The notes under the pieces: model-generated
Database searches by the model: none
What the model was told of the DNA's origin: nothing
What the model saw: only the letters and a program-made list of their open reading frames with translations
In this document: positions 18,988-27,290 of the stretch, piece by piece
Numbering within the stretch: the first letter of the stretch is position 1
How the letters are laid out: every line of letters begins with the position of its first letter
NCBI GenBank assembly: GCA_946886565.1
Contig: CAMPIX010000001.1
Location: 186,001-250,000 of the forward strand
Source: an uncultured Altererythrobacter sp.
GTDB lineage: Bacteria > Pseudomonadota > Alphaproteobacteria > Sphingomonadales > Sphingomonadaceae
Length of the DNA: 64,000 nucleotides
Direction: 5' to 3'
Program-made: the position numbers and the translations under genes

Positions 18988-19830
18988 TCATTTCGCCTCC
19001 AGTCGGCGAATGAAACGACTCATGCCGTCTGCAGCGAGGTCGGCTAGCATCCTCAGCGTCCGGGCGCGGCGATCGGCGCCGTCACGTAGGCCGCGCACCA
19101 GCACAGGGTAGTCTCTGCGCATGCTGGAGCGCTCGTCCAGTGTGCGATAGATTTGCCAGAATCCGTCCGCTCCCAATATGCGGGGCATCAGAAAAACGCC
19201 GTGATAGCCAAAGCTGGAAGCCGGGCTTCCAGCCCTTTCGGCCGCAAACTCGTCAGCCAACTCGCCAGACGCGAACCGCATGCCCTGCCGTTCCAGGGCA
19301 GCGCGGTTGGTGCGGCAAATCGCAATATCCTCGGGATGATGAGTTTCGAATTCCGGCGCACGGCAAGCCTCCATCAGACGGCGGCTGCGCAGGGAGAAGC
19401 CGCCGTTGCCGACATCCCGCCCATCGTCGAACTGCGGCCATCGCGCGCCGATGTAGTCGTACTCGAGGAATTCGGGACGCCAGCGGGCCGCATCGATCAC
19501 ATGGCCATCCCATTGCACGATCAGACAATGATCCGTCCGGATGTGATCCACCACGCGCGCCAGGACGAACATCGAATAGGCGGCCGAGGAATCAAGTCTG
19601 TCGATCGGCACGACGCGAATGCCGGGGTCCATTTCCGGATGGTCGGCGCGCGGATCCCCATGGGTGAACAGGATCGCGTCGCCGAACGACACCTGCGCCA
19701 GGCTCGCTTCGAGCGCGCGGATCGTGGCGCTCACGTTGGAGGAACTGACCGCGCAGAGCGTCACTTGCGGAAGAGACAGCCGTTCGTGAGGCGCGGAACG
19801 CATCAGGCCGGTTTCGGGCATTGCGGGCAT
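18988..19830 (-). CDS. DUF5672 family protein
   Basis: This 280-residue protein matches the DUF5672 pattern as I know it: LIVQWDGHVIDAARW, EFLEYDYIGARWPQF, VGNGGFSLRSRRLMEAC, HPEDIAICRTNR and FGYHGVFLMPRI. The family is found in polysaccharide loci and is often listed as a possible glycosyltransferase, with the D in the WDGH stretch and the GNGGFSLRS loop resembling GT-A donor and acceptor sites, but its activity is not established to my knowledge. Its ATG immediately follows the stop codon of the GT2 gene at 19831-21504, so the two are co-transcribed and probably coupled. The start could also be the internal ATG at 19803. Confidence 0.8.
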   Translation of the reverse strand: MPAMPETGLMRSAPHERLSLPQVTLCAVSSSNVSATIRALEASLAQVSFGDAILFTHGDPRADHPEMDPGIRVVPIDRLDSSAAYSMFVLARVVDHIRTDHCLIVQWDGHVIDAARWRPEFLEYDYIGARWPQFDDGRDVGNGGFSLRSRRLMEACRAPEFETHHPEDIAICRTNRAALERQGMRFASGELADEFAAERAGSPASSFGYHGVFLMPRILGADGFWQIYRTLDERSSMRRDYPVLVRGLRDGADRRARTLRMLADLAADGMSRFIRRLEAK

Positions 19831-21504
19831 CTAGATTCGCACCACGAAACGCTCGCTGAACGGGCTCAACGACGGATGATGGAACGGATCCACCGCCTCG
19901 CCCCGATCGCCGCCCCCGGTGCCCCATCTGGCCTTCAAGGCGGCGAGTTCCCCGGCAAGGCGGGCCGCGCCGGCCGGATCGCGGTCCAGACCCCGCGATA
20001 CCGATTCATGATGCACGAGCACCGCGCGCGGTTCGTACAGGCTCTGCCAGCCGCGAGCGTTGAGCTTCAGGCACAAGTCCACATCGTTGAACGCCACCGC
20101 GAACTTCTCCGCATCGAAGCCGCCCACGGCCAGAAACCTCTCGCGCTGCACGACGAGGCACGCCGCGGTCACCGCGGAAACGAACTGCGGCAGCGCATGA
20201 CGGCGAAAATAGCCGTCCTCTTCGGGCCGAAGCAGCCGATGGGCGTGGGCCGCCCCACCCCCTATGCCGACCACGACGCCCGCATGTTGCAGCCGTCCGT
20301 CGGGATAGAGCAGGCAGGCCCCCACCGCACCGACATCGTCACGCACCGCCTGGGTCGCCATCGTCGCGAGCCAGTCGGGATCGACGATCTCGATGTCGTT
20401 ATTGAGGAAGCACAGCAATTGCCCGGATGCCTCGCCGACGGCGCGATTGTTCATCGCGGCAAAGTTGAACGGGCCGGGATGGCGCAGGACCCGTGCGAAC
20501 GCCGGATCGAGCCCGGCAAGATAATCGAGCGTGGCGGGATCGTCGCTGCCGTTGTCGATCACGATCGTTTCCATGTGTCCCGGATAGCGGGTGCGGGCAA
20601 CGCCTTCGAGGCAGGCCCCCAGCAGATCGTGCCGGTTGCGCGTGGGAACTATGATGGTGACCGTGGGGAGCGCTGCGGATGTCTCGGCCCGGGAGGCGCT
20701 GCGCGGCGCGGGCCGCGTGCGTCGATGATGGAGGACGTGCCGCAGATGGATCGGCGCGCCGCCCTCGTCCAACAGGCGCTCGACAACGCGATTGTTGAGT
20801 GCCGCCGGCCAGTTTTCCGCGGGAAGACGATCCATATCGCGCTGGTCAGGCCGCAGGATCGCTGCTCCGCTCAGATAGTCGAAATAGCGATAGAGCTCGC
20901 TGTTCCAGTCCGGCTTGAAGTGCGGGTCGGCGCGCCGGCCACGCGGGTCGATCAGATCGTCGTCGGAGTAGACGACGCGCGCACCCGCACCGGCGTGGGC
21001 CGCCGCTTCGCGGTAAGCCGAACCGGCACCGGAAGCGAGAACATCGCCGGCGGCGAGCGGCAAGAACCATCCGCCCCCATCGTTCATCCGGCCGATCGCA
21101 TGCAAGCCGGGCATCTCGCCCGGCGGCACCGGGCGCCATTCGATCCCTTCGGCCGCGAGACTTTCGAGCGTCCGCTCCTGTCCATCGCCGGTAGCCACCA
21201 GCGCAACGATCGTGACCGCCCTTCCGGCCGGCGTTGCGCGCACCCGCGGGCGGCCCCCGTCTCGCGCCAGCCAGAAGCGGTAGGCTCGCGGCGACTGCCC
21301 GAGCAGCGGCGCGATCATCGAACGCGCGCGCATCCGCTTTCCGAGCAGCCGCCACCATCCGGCCAGCAGGACGGTGCGAGGAGCGAGGCGCAACGCATCG
21401 AAACAGATTCGCGCCCTGAGCAACGGACCGCTCGATCCGGGTTTGGGCCATCCGGGTGTGGGCCATCCGGGTGTGGGATCGGGCACGCTCTGGTTCGCCC
21501 TCAT
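19831..21504 (-). CDS. Glycosyltransferase family 2 protein
   Basis: This 557-residue paralogue of the GT2 protein at 692-2542 has LL.GWWRLLGKRMRAR near residue 45, then the GT-A core from about residue 278: TVTIIVPTRNRHDLLGACLEG, ETIVIDNGSDD, CFLNNDIEIVDPDWL, AVAFNDVDLCLKLNARGW and VHHESVSRG. The extreme N-terminus contains a short direct repeat (TPGWPTPGWP) produced by a 15-bp duplication near 21448-21478. It is directly followed by the DUF5672 gene without spacing. It marks the right border of the polysaccharide cluster, next to tRNA-Lys. Confidence 0.86.
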   Translation of the reverse strand: MRANQSVPDPTPGWPTPGWPKPGSSGPLLRARICFDALRLAPRTVLLAGWWRLLGKRMRARSMIAPLLGQSPRAYRFWLARDGGRPRVRATPAGRAVTIVALVATGDGQERTLESLAAEGIEWRPVPPGEMPGLHAIGRMNDGGGWFLPLAAGDVLASGAGSAYREAAAHAGAGARVVYSDDDLIDPRGRRADPHFKPDWNSELYRYFDYLSGAAILRPDQRDMDRLPAENWPAALNNRVVERLLDEGGAPIHLRHVLHHRRTRPAPRSASRAETSAALPTVTIIVPTRNRHDLLGACLEGVARTRYPGHMETIVIDNGSDDPATLDYLAGLDPAFARVLRHPGPFNFAAMNNRAVGEASGQLLCFLNNDIEIVDPDWLATMATQAVRDDVGAVGACLLYPDGRLQHAGVVVGIGGGAAHAHRLLRPEEDGYFRRHALPQFVSAVTAACLVVQRERFLAVGGFDAEKFAVAFNDVDLCLKLNARGWQSLYEPRAVLVHHESVSRGLDRDPAGAARLAGELAALKARWGTGGGDRGEAVDPFHHPSLSPFSERFVVRI

Positions 21505-21539
21505 CGTCGCTCGCGGCGTCAGGGGAATGTGGGATCGCG

Positions 21540-21615
21540 TGGTGAGCCCTGCTGGGTTCGAACCAGCGACCTACTGATTAAAAGTCAGTTGCTCTACCGA
21601 CTGAGCTAAGGGCCC
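21540..21615 (-). tRNA. tRNA-Lys (anticodon TTT)
   Basis: A 76-nt cloverleaf reads on the minus strand. The 7-bp acceptor stem (GGGCCCT with AGGGCTC, one G-U pair), the D arm TTAGCTCAGTCGGTAGAGCAA, an anticodon loop CTTTTAA with anticodon TTT, the T arm with GGTTCGAACC, discriminator A and an encoded CCA are all visible. Confidence 0.97.
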
Positions 21616-21638
21616 AAACTGCGCGTCTGGCACGCGGG

Positions 21639-22136
21639 TCACCTATGCAGCCGACGCGGGCGGGTCAAGCGGCGATGGAGCCGCGCGAGGGGCAGGCCGG
21701 TCAGCGGGTCGCGCCAGCCGGGCGCGATCGCCGCGGCGGGCGCTAGGACGAAAGCGCGTTCGCGGAACGCGGGGTGCGGGATCGTCAGGCCCGGCGTGGC
21801 CCAGGCCCCGCCGCTCCACAGCACGAGGTCGAGATCGAGCACCCGCGCGCCCCAGCGTTGGCCGCGGCGCTTGCGGCCGAACTCGCGCTCGATGGCGTGA
21901 AGCGCGGCGAGCATGTCCTCTGGCGCGAGATCCGCCTCCACCATCACCACCGCATTGGCGTAGCGGCGATGCGAAGGCCCGAGCGGAGCGCTGTCGACGA
22001 TCGGTGAGGGCGCGACGAGTGCGAACCGCGCCGCCAGCGCCTCCATCGCCGCCGCGAGCACCCACCGCGGCAGGCCGTGGCGCGGATGGCGGACGTTGGC
22101 ACCGAGCGCGACGAGATAGCGATGCGCCGCGCTCAC
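21639..22136 (-). CDS. folK: 2-amino-4-hydroxy-6-hydroxymethyldihydropteridine diphosphokinase
   Basis: FolK transfers pyrophosphate from ATP to 6-hydroxymethyl-dihydropterin in folate synthesis. The protein of about 165 residues has YLVALGANVRHP at the N-terminus, IVDSAPLGPSHRRYANAVVMVE, the substrate loop FGRKRRGQRWGARVLDLDLVLW and the LTIPHPAFRERAFVL segment, all diagnostic. GTG 22136 is chosen because AGGA lies about 12 bases upstream. An alternative GTG at 22145 would overlap the preceding stop codon by 3 bases. It follows the nitrilase gene closely, suggesting one transcript. Confidence 0.93.
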   Translation of the reverse strand: MSAAHRYLVALGANVRHPRHGLPRWVLAAAMEALAARFALVAPSPIVDSAPLGPSHRRYANAVVMVEADLAPEDMLAALHAIEREFGRKRRGQRWGARVLDLDLVLWSGGAWATPGLTIPHPAFRERAFVLAPAAAIAPGWRDPLTGLPLARLHRRLTRPRRLHR

Positions 22137-22141
22137 GCCGA

Positions 22142-22993
22142 TCACACGTCCTGACAGATGCGGCCGTAGAGCTGCGGGCGGCGGTCGCGGAAGAAGCCCA
22201 TGCCCGCGCGGTGCCGGGCCGCGCGCGCGAGGTCGATCGTCGCGACCAGCGCGCCGCTCTCGGCGGCGCCGAACTCGCACAGGAAGTCGCCCCATTCGTC
22301 GGTCACGAAGCTGTGGCCATAGAACGCCTGCCCGCTCTCGTTGCCGATGCGGTTCGCCGCGATCACCGGCATGCAGTTCGAGACCGCATGGCCCAGCATC
22401 GCGCGGCGCCACATGCGGCTGGTGTCGAGATCGGCGTCGTAGGGCTCGGAGCCGATCGCGGTGGGGTAGAACAGCAGCTCGGCGCCCATCAGCGCCATCA
22501 CCCGTGCGCTCTCGGGATACCACTGGTCCCAGCACACGCCCACGCCGATGCGCGCGCCGAAGACGTCCCACACCTTGAACCCGTCGTTCCCGGGGCGGAA
22601 GTAGTACTTCTCCTCATAGCCCGGTCCGTCGGGGATATGGCTCTTGCGATAAGTGCCCATGATCGCGCCGTCGGGGCCGATCATCGCGAGCGTGTTGTAA
22701 TAGTGGTGCCCGTCGCGCTCGAAGAAGCTGGTCGGGATCGCGACCTTGAGCTTGCCCGCCAGCGCCTGCATCGCGCGCACCGAGGGATGCTCGGCGGCAG
22801 GCCGGGCGAGCGCGAACAGCGCCTCGTCCTCGGCCTTGCAGAAATAGGGGCCGGAGAAGAGCTCGGGCGGCAGGATCACCTGCGCACCCTTGCCCGCCGC
22901 CTCCTCGACCAGCGCGGAGACGGCATCGATATTGGTGCGCTCGTCCGCCGACGACAGTTCGAGCTGCAGCGCGGCTACGGTGATCTCGCTCAT
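22142..22993 (-). CDS. aguB: N-carbamoylputrescine amidase (nitrilase superfamily)
   Basis: This 283-residue hydrolase is assigned to the conversion of N-carbamoylputrescine to putrescine, CO2 and ammonia in the plant/bacterial polyamine route. The nitrilase triad is visible: Glu44 in LPPELFSGPY, Lys117 in YRKSHIPDGPGY and Cys154 in GVCWDQWYPES. The last two motifs are typical of AguB rather than other nitrilases. It is followed 5 bases later by folK. Agmatine deiminase is the usual partner and is not seen in the window. Confidence 0.87.
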   Translation of the reverse strand: MSEITVAALQLELSSADERTNIDAVSALVEEAAGKGAQVILPPELFSGPYFCKAEDEALFALARPAAEHPSVRAMQALAGKLKVAIPTSFFERDGHHYYNTLAMIGPDGAIMGTYRKSHIPDGPGYEEKYYFRPGNDGFKVWDVFGARIGVGVCWDQWYPESARVMALMGAELLFYPTAIGSEPYDADLDTSRMWRRAMLGHAVSNCMPVIAANRIGNESGQAFYGHSFVTDEWGDFLCEFGAAESGALVATIDLARAARHRAGMGFFRDRRPQLYGRICQDV

Positions 22994-23030
22994 GGCGCGG
23001 CCACTACCGGCGCGCGATGCGCGAGTCCAT

Positions 23031-23885
23031 TCAGCGCTTGCGGAACAGCAGCGTCATCCGGTCGCTTTCGCCCAGATCGCGGGTGCGGGCGTCCATCGCA
23101 TCGTCGCCCCCCAGCGTGGGCGGCATCATCCACACGCCGCCTTCCCAGTTCGCCGGATCCCGGGGATTGGCGTTGATCTCGCTCGCCTCGACCAGTTCGA
23201 AGCCGAGTGCCTCGACGAAGCCGACCACGTCCTCCTGCCGCAGGTAGCCGTTGCTGCCGTCCGCATAGTCGGCGGGCGCGTCGGCTTTCGCGCGGTGCTG
23301 CACGATCCCGAGCATGCCGCCGGGCTTGAGCAGAGCGCGCATCCGCTCGAGTTCGCTGTCGGCGATGTTGGAGCGCATCATGTTGTGCAGCATGCGGATC
23401 ACCAGCACGCGGTCGAAGGTGCCCTTCTCGGCATCGGGAACGGCGTCGAGCGTGAACCCGGCGGTCTGCGCGGGGGGCCGGCCGGTCCATTCCTCCACTT
23501 TCGCGGGGAAGGCGGCGGCACCATCGCGAAGACCCGTGCGGTCTTCCTCATCGAGCTGCCCGACGTCGGTCGAGCGCCACAGCCCGACCAGCTTGCCCTC
23601 GTCGCCAAGATAGTTGCCGAGCATGCGCGAATACCAACCGCCGCCCGGCGCGTATTCGCCGACTTTCATGTCTGGCTCGAGCTGGAAGAAGGTGAGCGTT
23701 CCGACCGGATTGCGGAACTCGTCCCGCGCGCGGTCGGCGTCGCGGTTGGCGTTCGCGGCCGCGGCTTCGAGCGCGCCGTGCCGCGCGTGCTCTGCGGTGT
23801 CGTGCGCGGAGTGATCCTGCGCGAACGCCGGCGCGGCGAGCGTGAGTGCGGCGATCGGAGCGGCGGCGGCAAGCAGAACACGCAT
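23031..23885 (-). CDS. Exported class I SAM-methyltransferase-like protein
   Basis: The 284-residue product starts with a clear signal peptide (MRVLLAAAAPIAALTLAAPAF, cut after AFA-Q), so it is predicted to be periplasmic. The mature part has a methyltransferase-like core: KVGEYAPGGGWYSRML in place of motif I, FDRVLVIRMLHNMM, and LLKPGGMLGIVQHRA. Proteins of this type are common in sphingomonads and are usually called methyltransferases, yet SAM is not expected in the periplasm, so activity is doubtful. ATG 23885 is chosen because it gives the signal peptide. It diverges from msrA with 100 bases between. Confidence 0.75.
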   Translation of the reverse strand: MRVLLAAAAPIAALTLAAPAFAQDHSAHDTAEHARHGALEAAAANANRDADRARDEFRNPVGTLTFFQLEPDMKVGEYAPGGGWYSRMLGNYLGDEGKLVGLWRSTDVGQLDEEDRTGLRDGAAAFPAKVEEWTGRPPAQTAGFTLDAVPDAEKGTFDRVLVIRMLHNMMRSNIADSELERMRALLKPGGMLGIVQHRAKADAPADYADGSNGYLRQEDVVGFVEALGFELVEASEINANPRDPANWEGGVWMMPPTLGGDDAMDARTRDLGESDRMTLLFRKR

Positions 23886-23985
23886 CGGATTGTCTCCCCT
23901 GTCGAATGTCGCGCACTCTAGATCGCACCGCCCCGATGACAAGCGCGATGATGCTGCCTATCTCGCCCGCGAAGGAGAATTGCGC

Positions 23986-24525
23986 ATGGCCAACAGCGAA
24001 CAGGCAATCCTCGCCGGAGGATGCTTCTGGTGCACCGAGGCGGTGTTCCGCGATGTGATCGGGGTGAGCGCGGTCGAGAGCGGCTATATCGGCGGCACGG
24101 TGGCTAACCCGACCTACAAGCAGGTCTGCGCCGGCGATACCGGCCACGCCGAGGCGATCCGCGTGACTTACGATCCCGGCACGATTTCCCTGCCCGAAGT
24201 CTACGACGTATTCCTGGGCACCCACGATCCGACGCAGTTGAACCGCCAGGGCAACGATGTCGGCACGCAATACCGCAGCGCGATCTTCCCGCTGGACGAC
24301 GCGCAGCGCGCCGAAGCCGAAGCCGCGATCGAACGCTGGAACGCCGACCACGAAGGCCCACGGGCGGTCACCACCATCGAAAGTGCTGCGGAATGGTATC
24401 CGGCCGAGGACTACCACCAGGAGTACTGGGAAGGCGAAGGCCAGCGAAACCCCTATTGCCTGGCGACGATCCCGCCCAAGCTCATGAAGCTCAGGAAGAG
24501 CTTCGCGGAGAAGGCGAAAGGGTAA
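23986..24525 (+). CDS. msrA: Peptide-methionine (S)-S-oxide reductase
   Basis: MsrA reduces the S-epimer of methionine sulfoxide in free methionine and proteins, using thioredoxin. The 179-residue protein has the catalytic motif GGCFWCTEAVF with Cys13 as nucleophile, then VESGYIGG, GDTGHAEAIRVTYDP, THDPTQLNRQGNDVGTQYRS and the C-terminal EDYHQEYW. ATG 23986 follows GAAGGAG at 23971-23977. A hairpin terminator lies 27 bases after the stop. The S-form partner enzyme MsrB is encoded separately at 39183-39581. Confidence 0.97.
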   Translation: MANSEQAILAGGCFWCTEAVFRDVIGVSAVESGYIGGTVANPTYKQVCAGDTGHAEAIRVTYDPGTISLPEVYDVFLGTHDPTQLNRQGNDVGTQYRSAIFPLDDAQRAEAEAAIERWNADHEGPRAVTTIESAAEWYPAEDYHQEYWEGEGQRNPYCLATIPPKLMKLRKSFAEKAKG

Positions 24526-24551
24526 TCGCCGCAGACCGGGAAGATGGCGAT

Positions 24552-24581
24552 AGCGGGGCGGGCTGGGCCCACCCCGCTTTT
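24552..24581 (+). terminator. Rho-independent terminator after msrA
   Basis: A stem AGCGGGG/CCCCGCT with an inner GGGC/GCCC stem is followed by TTTT on the plus strand. It ends the msrA transcript and lies just before the convergent stop of the OmpA-family gene. The minus strand has no T tract, so it is mainly one-directional. Confidence 0.75.
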
Positions 24582-24585
24582 CGAC

Positions 24586-25464
24586 TTACAGTCCGTCGAC
24601 GCTCTTGCTGACGAGGATGTTCACTGCAACGCGGCGGTTTTCGGCCTTGCCCTGGGCCGTGGTATTGGGCGCTACCGGATTCGACTCCGACATGCCTGCC
24701 GGGGTGAGCATGCGATAGGGCGCCCAGCCGCAGGCCTGCTGGAGATAGTTGACCACCCGCTCGGCCCGCTTCTCGCTGAGCTCCTGGTTGAGCTCCTGGC
24801 TGCCGGTCGAATCGGTGTAGCCGACGACCAGCATCAGGGCGTTGTCCATTCCTTCGGCCTGCGATGCCGTGCGGCAGAGATCGGCCTTGGCCGTTTCGGA
24901 TAGCGTGGCCTCGCCGATGTCGAAGTTCACGTTGGTCGTGCCCTTGACGTTGTACTGATCGAGATCGCCCAGGCGGCCCCTGAGTTCCTCGGTCGCCGCA
25001 GTCTGTTCGGCAAAGCCCTGGGCCGTGCCGCTGCGGATCATTCTCGCGGTCTTGAGGTTCTCGTTCTCGAGAGCAATCTTGCTCGCGATCAGGCCACCGC
25101 CCCATTCCACCGTCTGGACCTCGACCGGCAGCCCGTTGAGCAGCGCATCGGCGGCGAGCGTGTCACGGTCGAGGCCAAGAAAACCGCCGCTCGATTTGAT
25201 CTCGGTGGCCTGGCTCACGGCAATCACGGTATTCGCGCCGTCGGGAGTGGTCACCTGCACCTTGTCGCCGCTGCGCGCGGAGATGATGCCTTCGATCTCG
25301 GGTCCTTCGGGCAGGCCGGACAGATCGTTCGGCAGCGAACCGTAGACGGTCGTGACCGACTCGGTCTCGGCCGGATAGTCCTGCTGCGCAGATAGACCCG
25401 TCGCGGGCACGGCAAGCGCAGCAAGCACTAAGAGAGCTTTCGGCTGCTTGGAAATCATACTCAT
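24586..25464 (-). CDS. OmpA-family outer-membrane protein
   Basis: The 292-residue protein has a signal peptide (LLVLAALAVPATGLSAQ). A middle region with GPEIEGIISARSGDKVQVTT resembles small beta-domain proteins. A C-terminal OmpA peptidoglycan-binding domain begins near residue 178: NVNFDIGEATLSE, VVGYTDSTGSQELNQELSEKRAERVVNYL and AENRRVAVNI. The family tethers the outer membrane to peptidoglycan. ATG 25464 follows AAGGAG seven bases upstream; an in-frame ATG at 25458 is less well placed. The 296 bases upstream (25465-25760) contain no gene I can support and probably hold its promoter. Confidence 0.88.
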   Translation of the reverse strand: MSMISKQPKALLVLAALAVPATGLSAQQDYPAETESVTTVYGSLPNDLSGLPEGPEIEGIISARSGDKVQVTTPDGANTVIAVSQATEIKSSGGFLGLDRDTLAADALLNGLPVEVQTVEWGGGLIASKIALENENLKTARMIRSGTAQGFAEQTAATEELRGRLGDLDQYNVKGTTNVNFDIGEATLSETAKADLCRTASQAEGMDNALMLVVGYTDSTGSQELNQELSEKRAERVVNYLQQACGWAPYRMLTPAGMSESNPVAPNTTAQGKAENRRVAVNILVSKSVDGL

Positions 25465-25760
25465 TACGCAACTCCTTGATCTACACCAGCCGGCCCCGCG
25501 CGATCGCGGCTTCTAGAGGACGCCCCCCGTTGACGGCGTGCCCGGCTGTTGAAACCCCCTCTTCGCGTTGTTCAAAAATGCACGGCGGATATGCCGCGGT
25601 TGGCGCCATGCAACCCATGGCTGCCCGGCGTAATCTTTTCGGTCCGCGAAGGTTCCGGGGGGCTTGGCGGGTGAACCGGCGATCCGGTGGAGTCCTGCGG
25701 CGAAGCGATGCAGCCAGCCTCGATTGGCAGGAAAACCCGCATGGCGGCGGCAGCTCTTCG

Positions 25761-26999
25761 TTATTCCGCCTTGCGCCACCGAGCGACGAAGAATCCGTCG
25801 AGCCCGCCGTGCTCGGCGAGCTGGCCCGGATGGGTGCGCAGCCAGCCCTCCGGCGCGGGTGCGAGGCTGGCGGGCAGTTCGTCGGCGCGGATCGGCAGCG
25901 GCTCGAGCGCGACTTTGGCCGCCTGCGCTTCGCCCTCCTCGGCTTCGAGCGAGCAAGTGGCGAAGACCAGCGTGCCGCCCGGCTTGAGCCATCCGGCGGC
26001 GCGTTCGAGCAGCGCCGATTGCAGCTCGGCCATCTCGGCGATCTGGCGCGACCCCACGCGGTGGAGCACGTCGGGATGGCGGCGCGCAGTGCCGGTGGCG
26101 GTGCAGGGCGCGTCGAGCAGGATTGCGTCGAAGCGGTGCTTGGGCTCCCACGCCAGCGCGTCGGCGCGCACCACTCCCGCGGCGAGGCCGGTGCGCGAGA
26201 GGTTGTCGCGCAGCAGTTCGAGCCGGCGCTTCGACACGTCGAGCGCGGTCACCTGCCAGCCCGCGGCGGCAAGCTGGAGCGTCTTGCCCCCCGGCGCGGC
26301 GCAGAGGTCGAGCACGTGCCGCCCTTCGCCCGCCCCCAGCAGCCGCGCGGGCAGCGAGGCGGCGAGGTCCTGCACCCACCATGCGCCTTCCGCGAAGCCT
26401 GGCAGCTTCTCCACCGCAGCGCCGCGCGGTAGGCGCAAGTGGCCGGGCGCAAGGCTCTCGGCCGCGAGCTGGTTGGCCCAGCGCGCGGTCTCGCTCCAGT
26501 CGCGCAGCGCGAGGTCGAGCGCCGGAGGATCGGCGAGGCCGGGCGCAATCTCGTTCGCCCGCTCCTCCCAGCGCTCGCGCGCCGCCTCGGGCAAAGCAGG
26601 CGCCGCAGGCAAGGCCGGCTCCTGCTTCGCCAGCGTCGAGAACACCCCGTGCGCCAGCCGTCTTGGCCCGCCCTCGAGCAGCGGCAGCGCGGTCGCGATC
26701 ACCGCGTGCGGCGGGGTGCCGAGCCGCAGCCATTGCGCGAGCATCAGCCGCAGGACCATGCGCGGCTTGGCGTCGTCGGGCAGGCGCTGCCTGGTCGCGC
26801 TGTCGATCAGCGCATCGAGATCGGCGAGCCAGCGCAGCGCCTCCCCCGCGATCGCACGGGCGAGCGCCTTGTCCTCGGGCCGGCGCACGTCCTTGGTAGC
26901 GGGCGCGAACGCCTGATCGAGCGTCTCGCCCCGGCGCAGCACCGCGTCGAGCAGGCGCAGCGCTGCGCGGCGCGCGTGGATGCCGGGGGGTTGAGCCAT
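25761..26999 (-). CDS. rsmB: RsmB/NOP family 16S rRNA m5C methyltransferase
   Basis: This 412-residue RNA methyltransferase modifies a cytosine in 16S rRNA. The N-terminal NusB-like helical domain covers residues 1-150 (RRAALRLLDAVLRRG, ALRWLADLDALI). The SAM domain has HVLDLCAAPGGKTLQLA, VTALDVSKRRLELLRDNL, the motif LDAPCTATGTARRHPDV and FATCSLEAEEGE with the catalytic Cys. The C-terminus is GLDGFFVARWRK. ATG 26999 is used since upstream ATG 27074 lies in the divergent DUF1674 gene. Some sphingomonads carry more than one RsmB/F paralogue, so the exact target is not certain. Confidence 0.9.
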   Translation of the reverse strand: MAQPPGIHARRAALRLLDAVLRRGETLDQAFAPATKDVRRPEDKALARAIAGEALRWLADLDALIDSATRQRLPDDAKPRMVLRLMLAQWLRLGTPPHAVIATALPLLEGGPRRLAHGVFSTLAKQEPALPAAPALPEAARERWEERANEIAPGLADPPALDLALRDWSETARWANQLAAESLAPGHLRLPRGAAVEKLPGFAEGAWWVQDLAASLPARLLGAGEGRHVLDLCAAPGGKTLQLAAAGWQVTALDVSKRRLELLRDNLSRTGLAAGVVRADALAWEPKHRFDAILLDAPCTATGTARRHPDVLHRVGSRQIAEMAELQSALLERAAGWLKPGGTLVFATCSLEAEEGEAQAAKVALEPLPIRADELPASLAPAPEGWLRTHPGQLAEHGGLDGFFVARWRKAE

Positions 27000-27054
27000 G
27001 CCGCGGCCCCTACCCGCGCTTGCAACCGCGCGCCAGTGCGCGCATCTCGGGTGC

Positions 27055-27213
27055 ATGACAAAGCGCGCAACCAAGCGGCCCGAAGCATTCGCGAAGCCCG
27101 CTCACTGGAGCAACGATCCCCCGCCCAAGCCGAAGCCGTGCGAGGACGACGAGCAACTCAGCCCCACCCGCTACGGCGACTGGGTGAAGGACGGCATCGC
27201 GGTCGATTTCTAG
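27055..27213 (+). CDS. DUF1674 protein (SDHAF4-like succinate dehydrogenase assembly factor)
   Basis: This 52-residue protein ends with the family signature RYGDWVKDGIAVDF, preceded by a proline- and lysine-rich N-terminus. DUF1674 is the bacterial counterpart of mitochondrial SDHAF4, which assists maturation of the flavinated subunit of succinate dehydrogenase. The start ATG 27055 gives the normal size. It diverges from rsmB with 55 bases between and is followed by a hairpin repeat that may act as its terminator. Confidence 0.88.
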   Translation: MTKRATKRPEAFAKPAHWSNDPPPKPKPCEDDEQLSPTRYGDWVKDGIAVDF

Positions 27214-27219
27214 CGCGAG

Positions 27220-27290
27220 CCCCCGCGAAGGCGGGGGCCTCAGGCAGCAGGAGAGCGCCAGCGGCACGAGGTCCCCGCCTTCGCGGGGAC
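27220..27290. repeat. Dispersed double-hairpin repeat, copy 1 (CCCCGC-GAAG-GCGGGG family)
   Basis: Two hairpins, CCCCCGC-GAAG-GCGGGGG (27220-27237) and GTCCCCGC-CTTC-GCGGGGAC (27271-27290), flank a spacer beginning CCTCAGGCA and ending CACGAGG. It fills the gap between the convergent DUF1674 and P450 genes and has two relatives at 39604 and 47132. Confidence 0.85.

Noticed and set aside
25465..25760. Small gene upstream of the OmpA-family gene
   Set aside because: Frames on both strands lack a ribosome site and recognisable motifs; the minus-strand frame simply continues from a frame antisense-shifted to rsmB.
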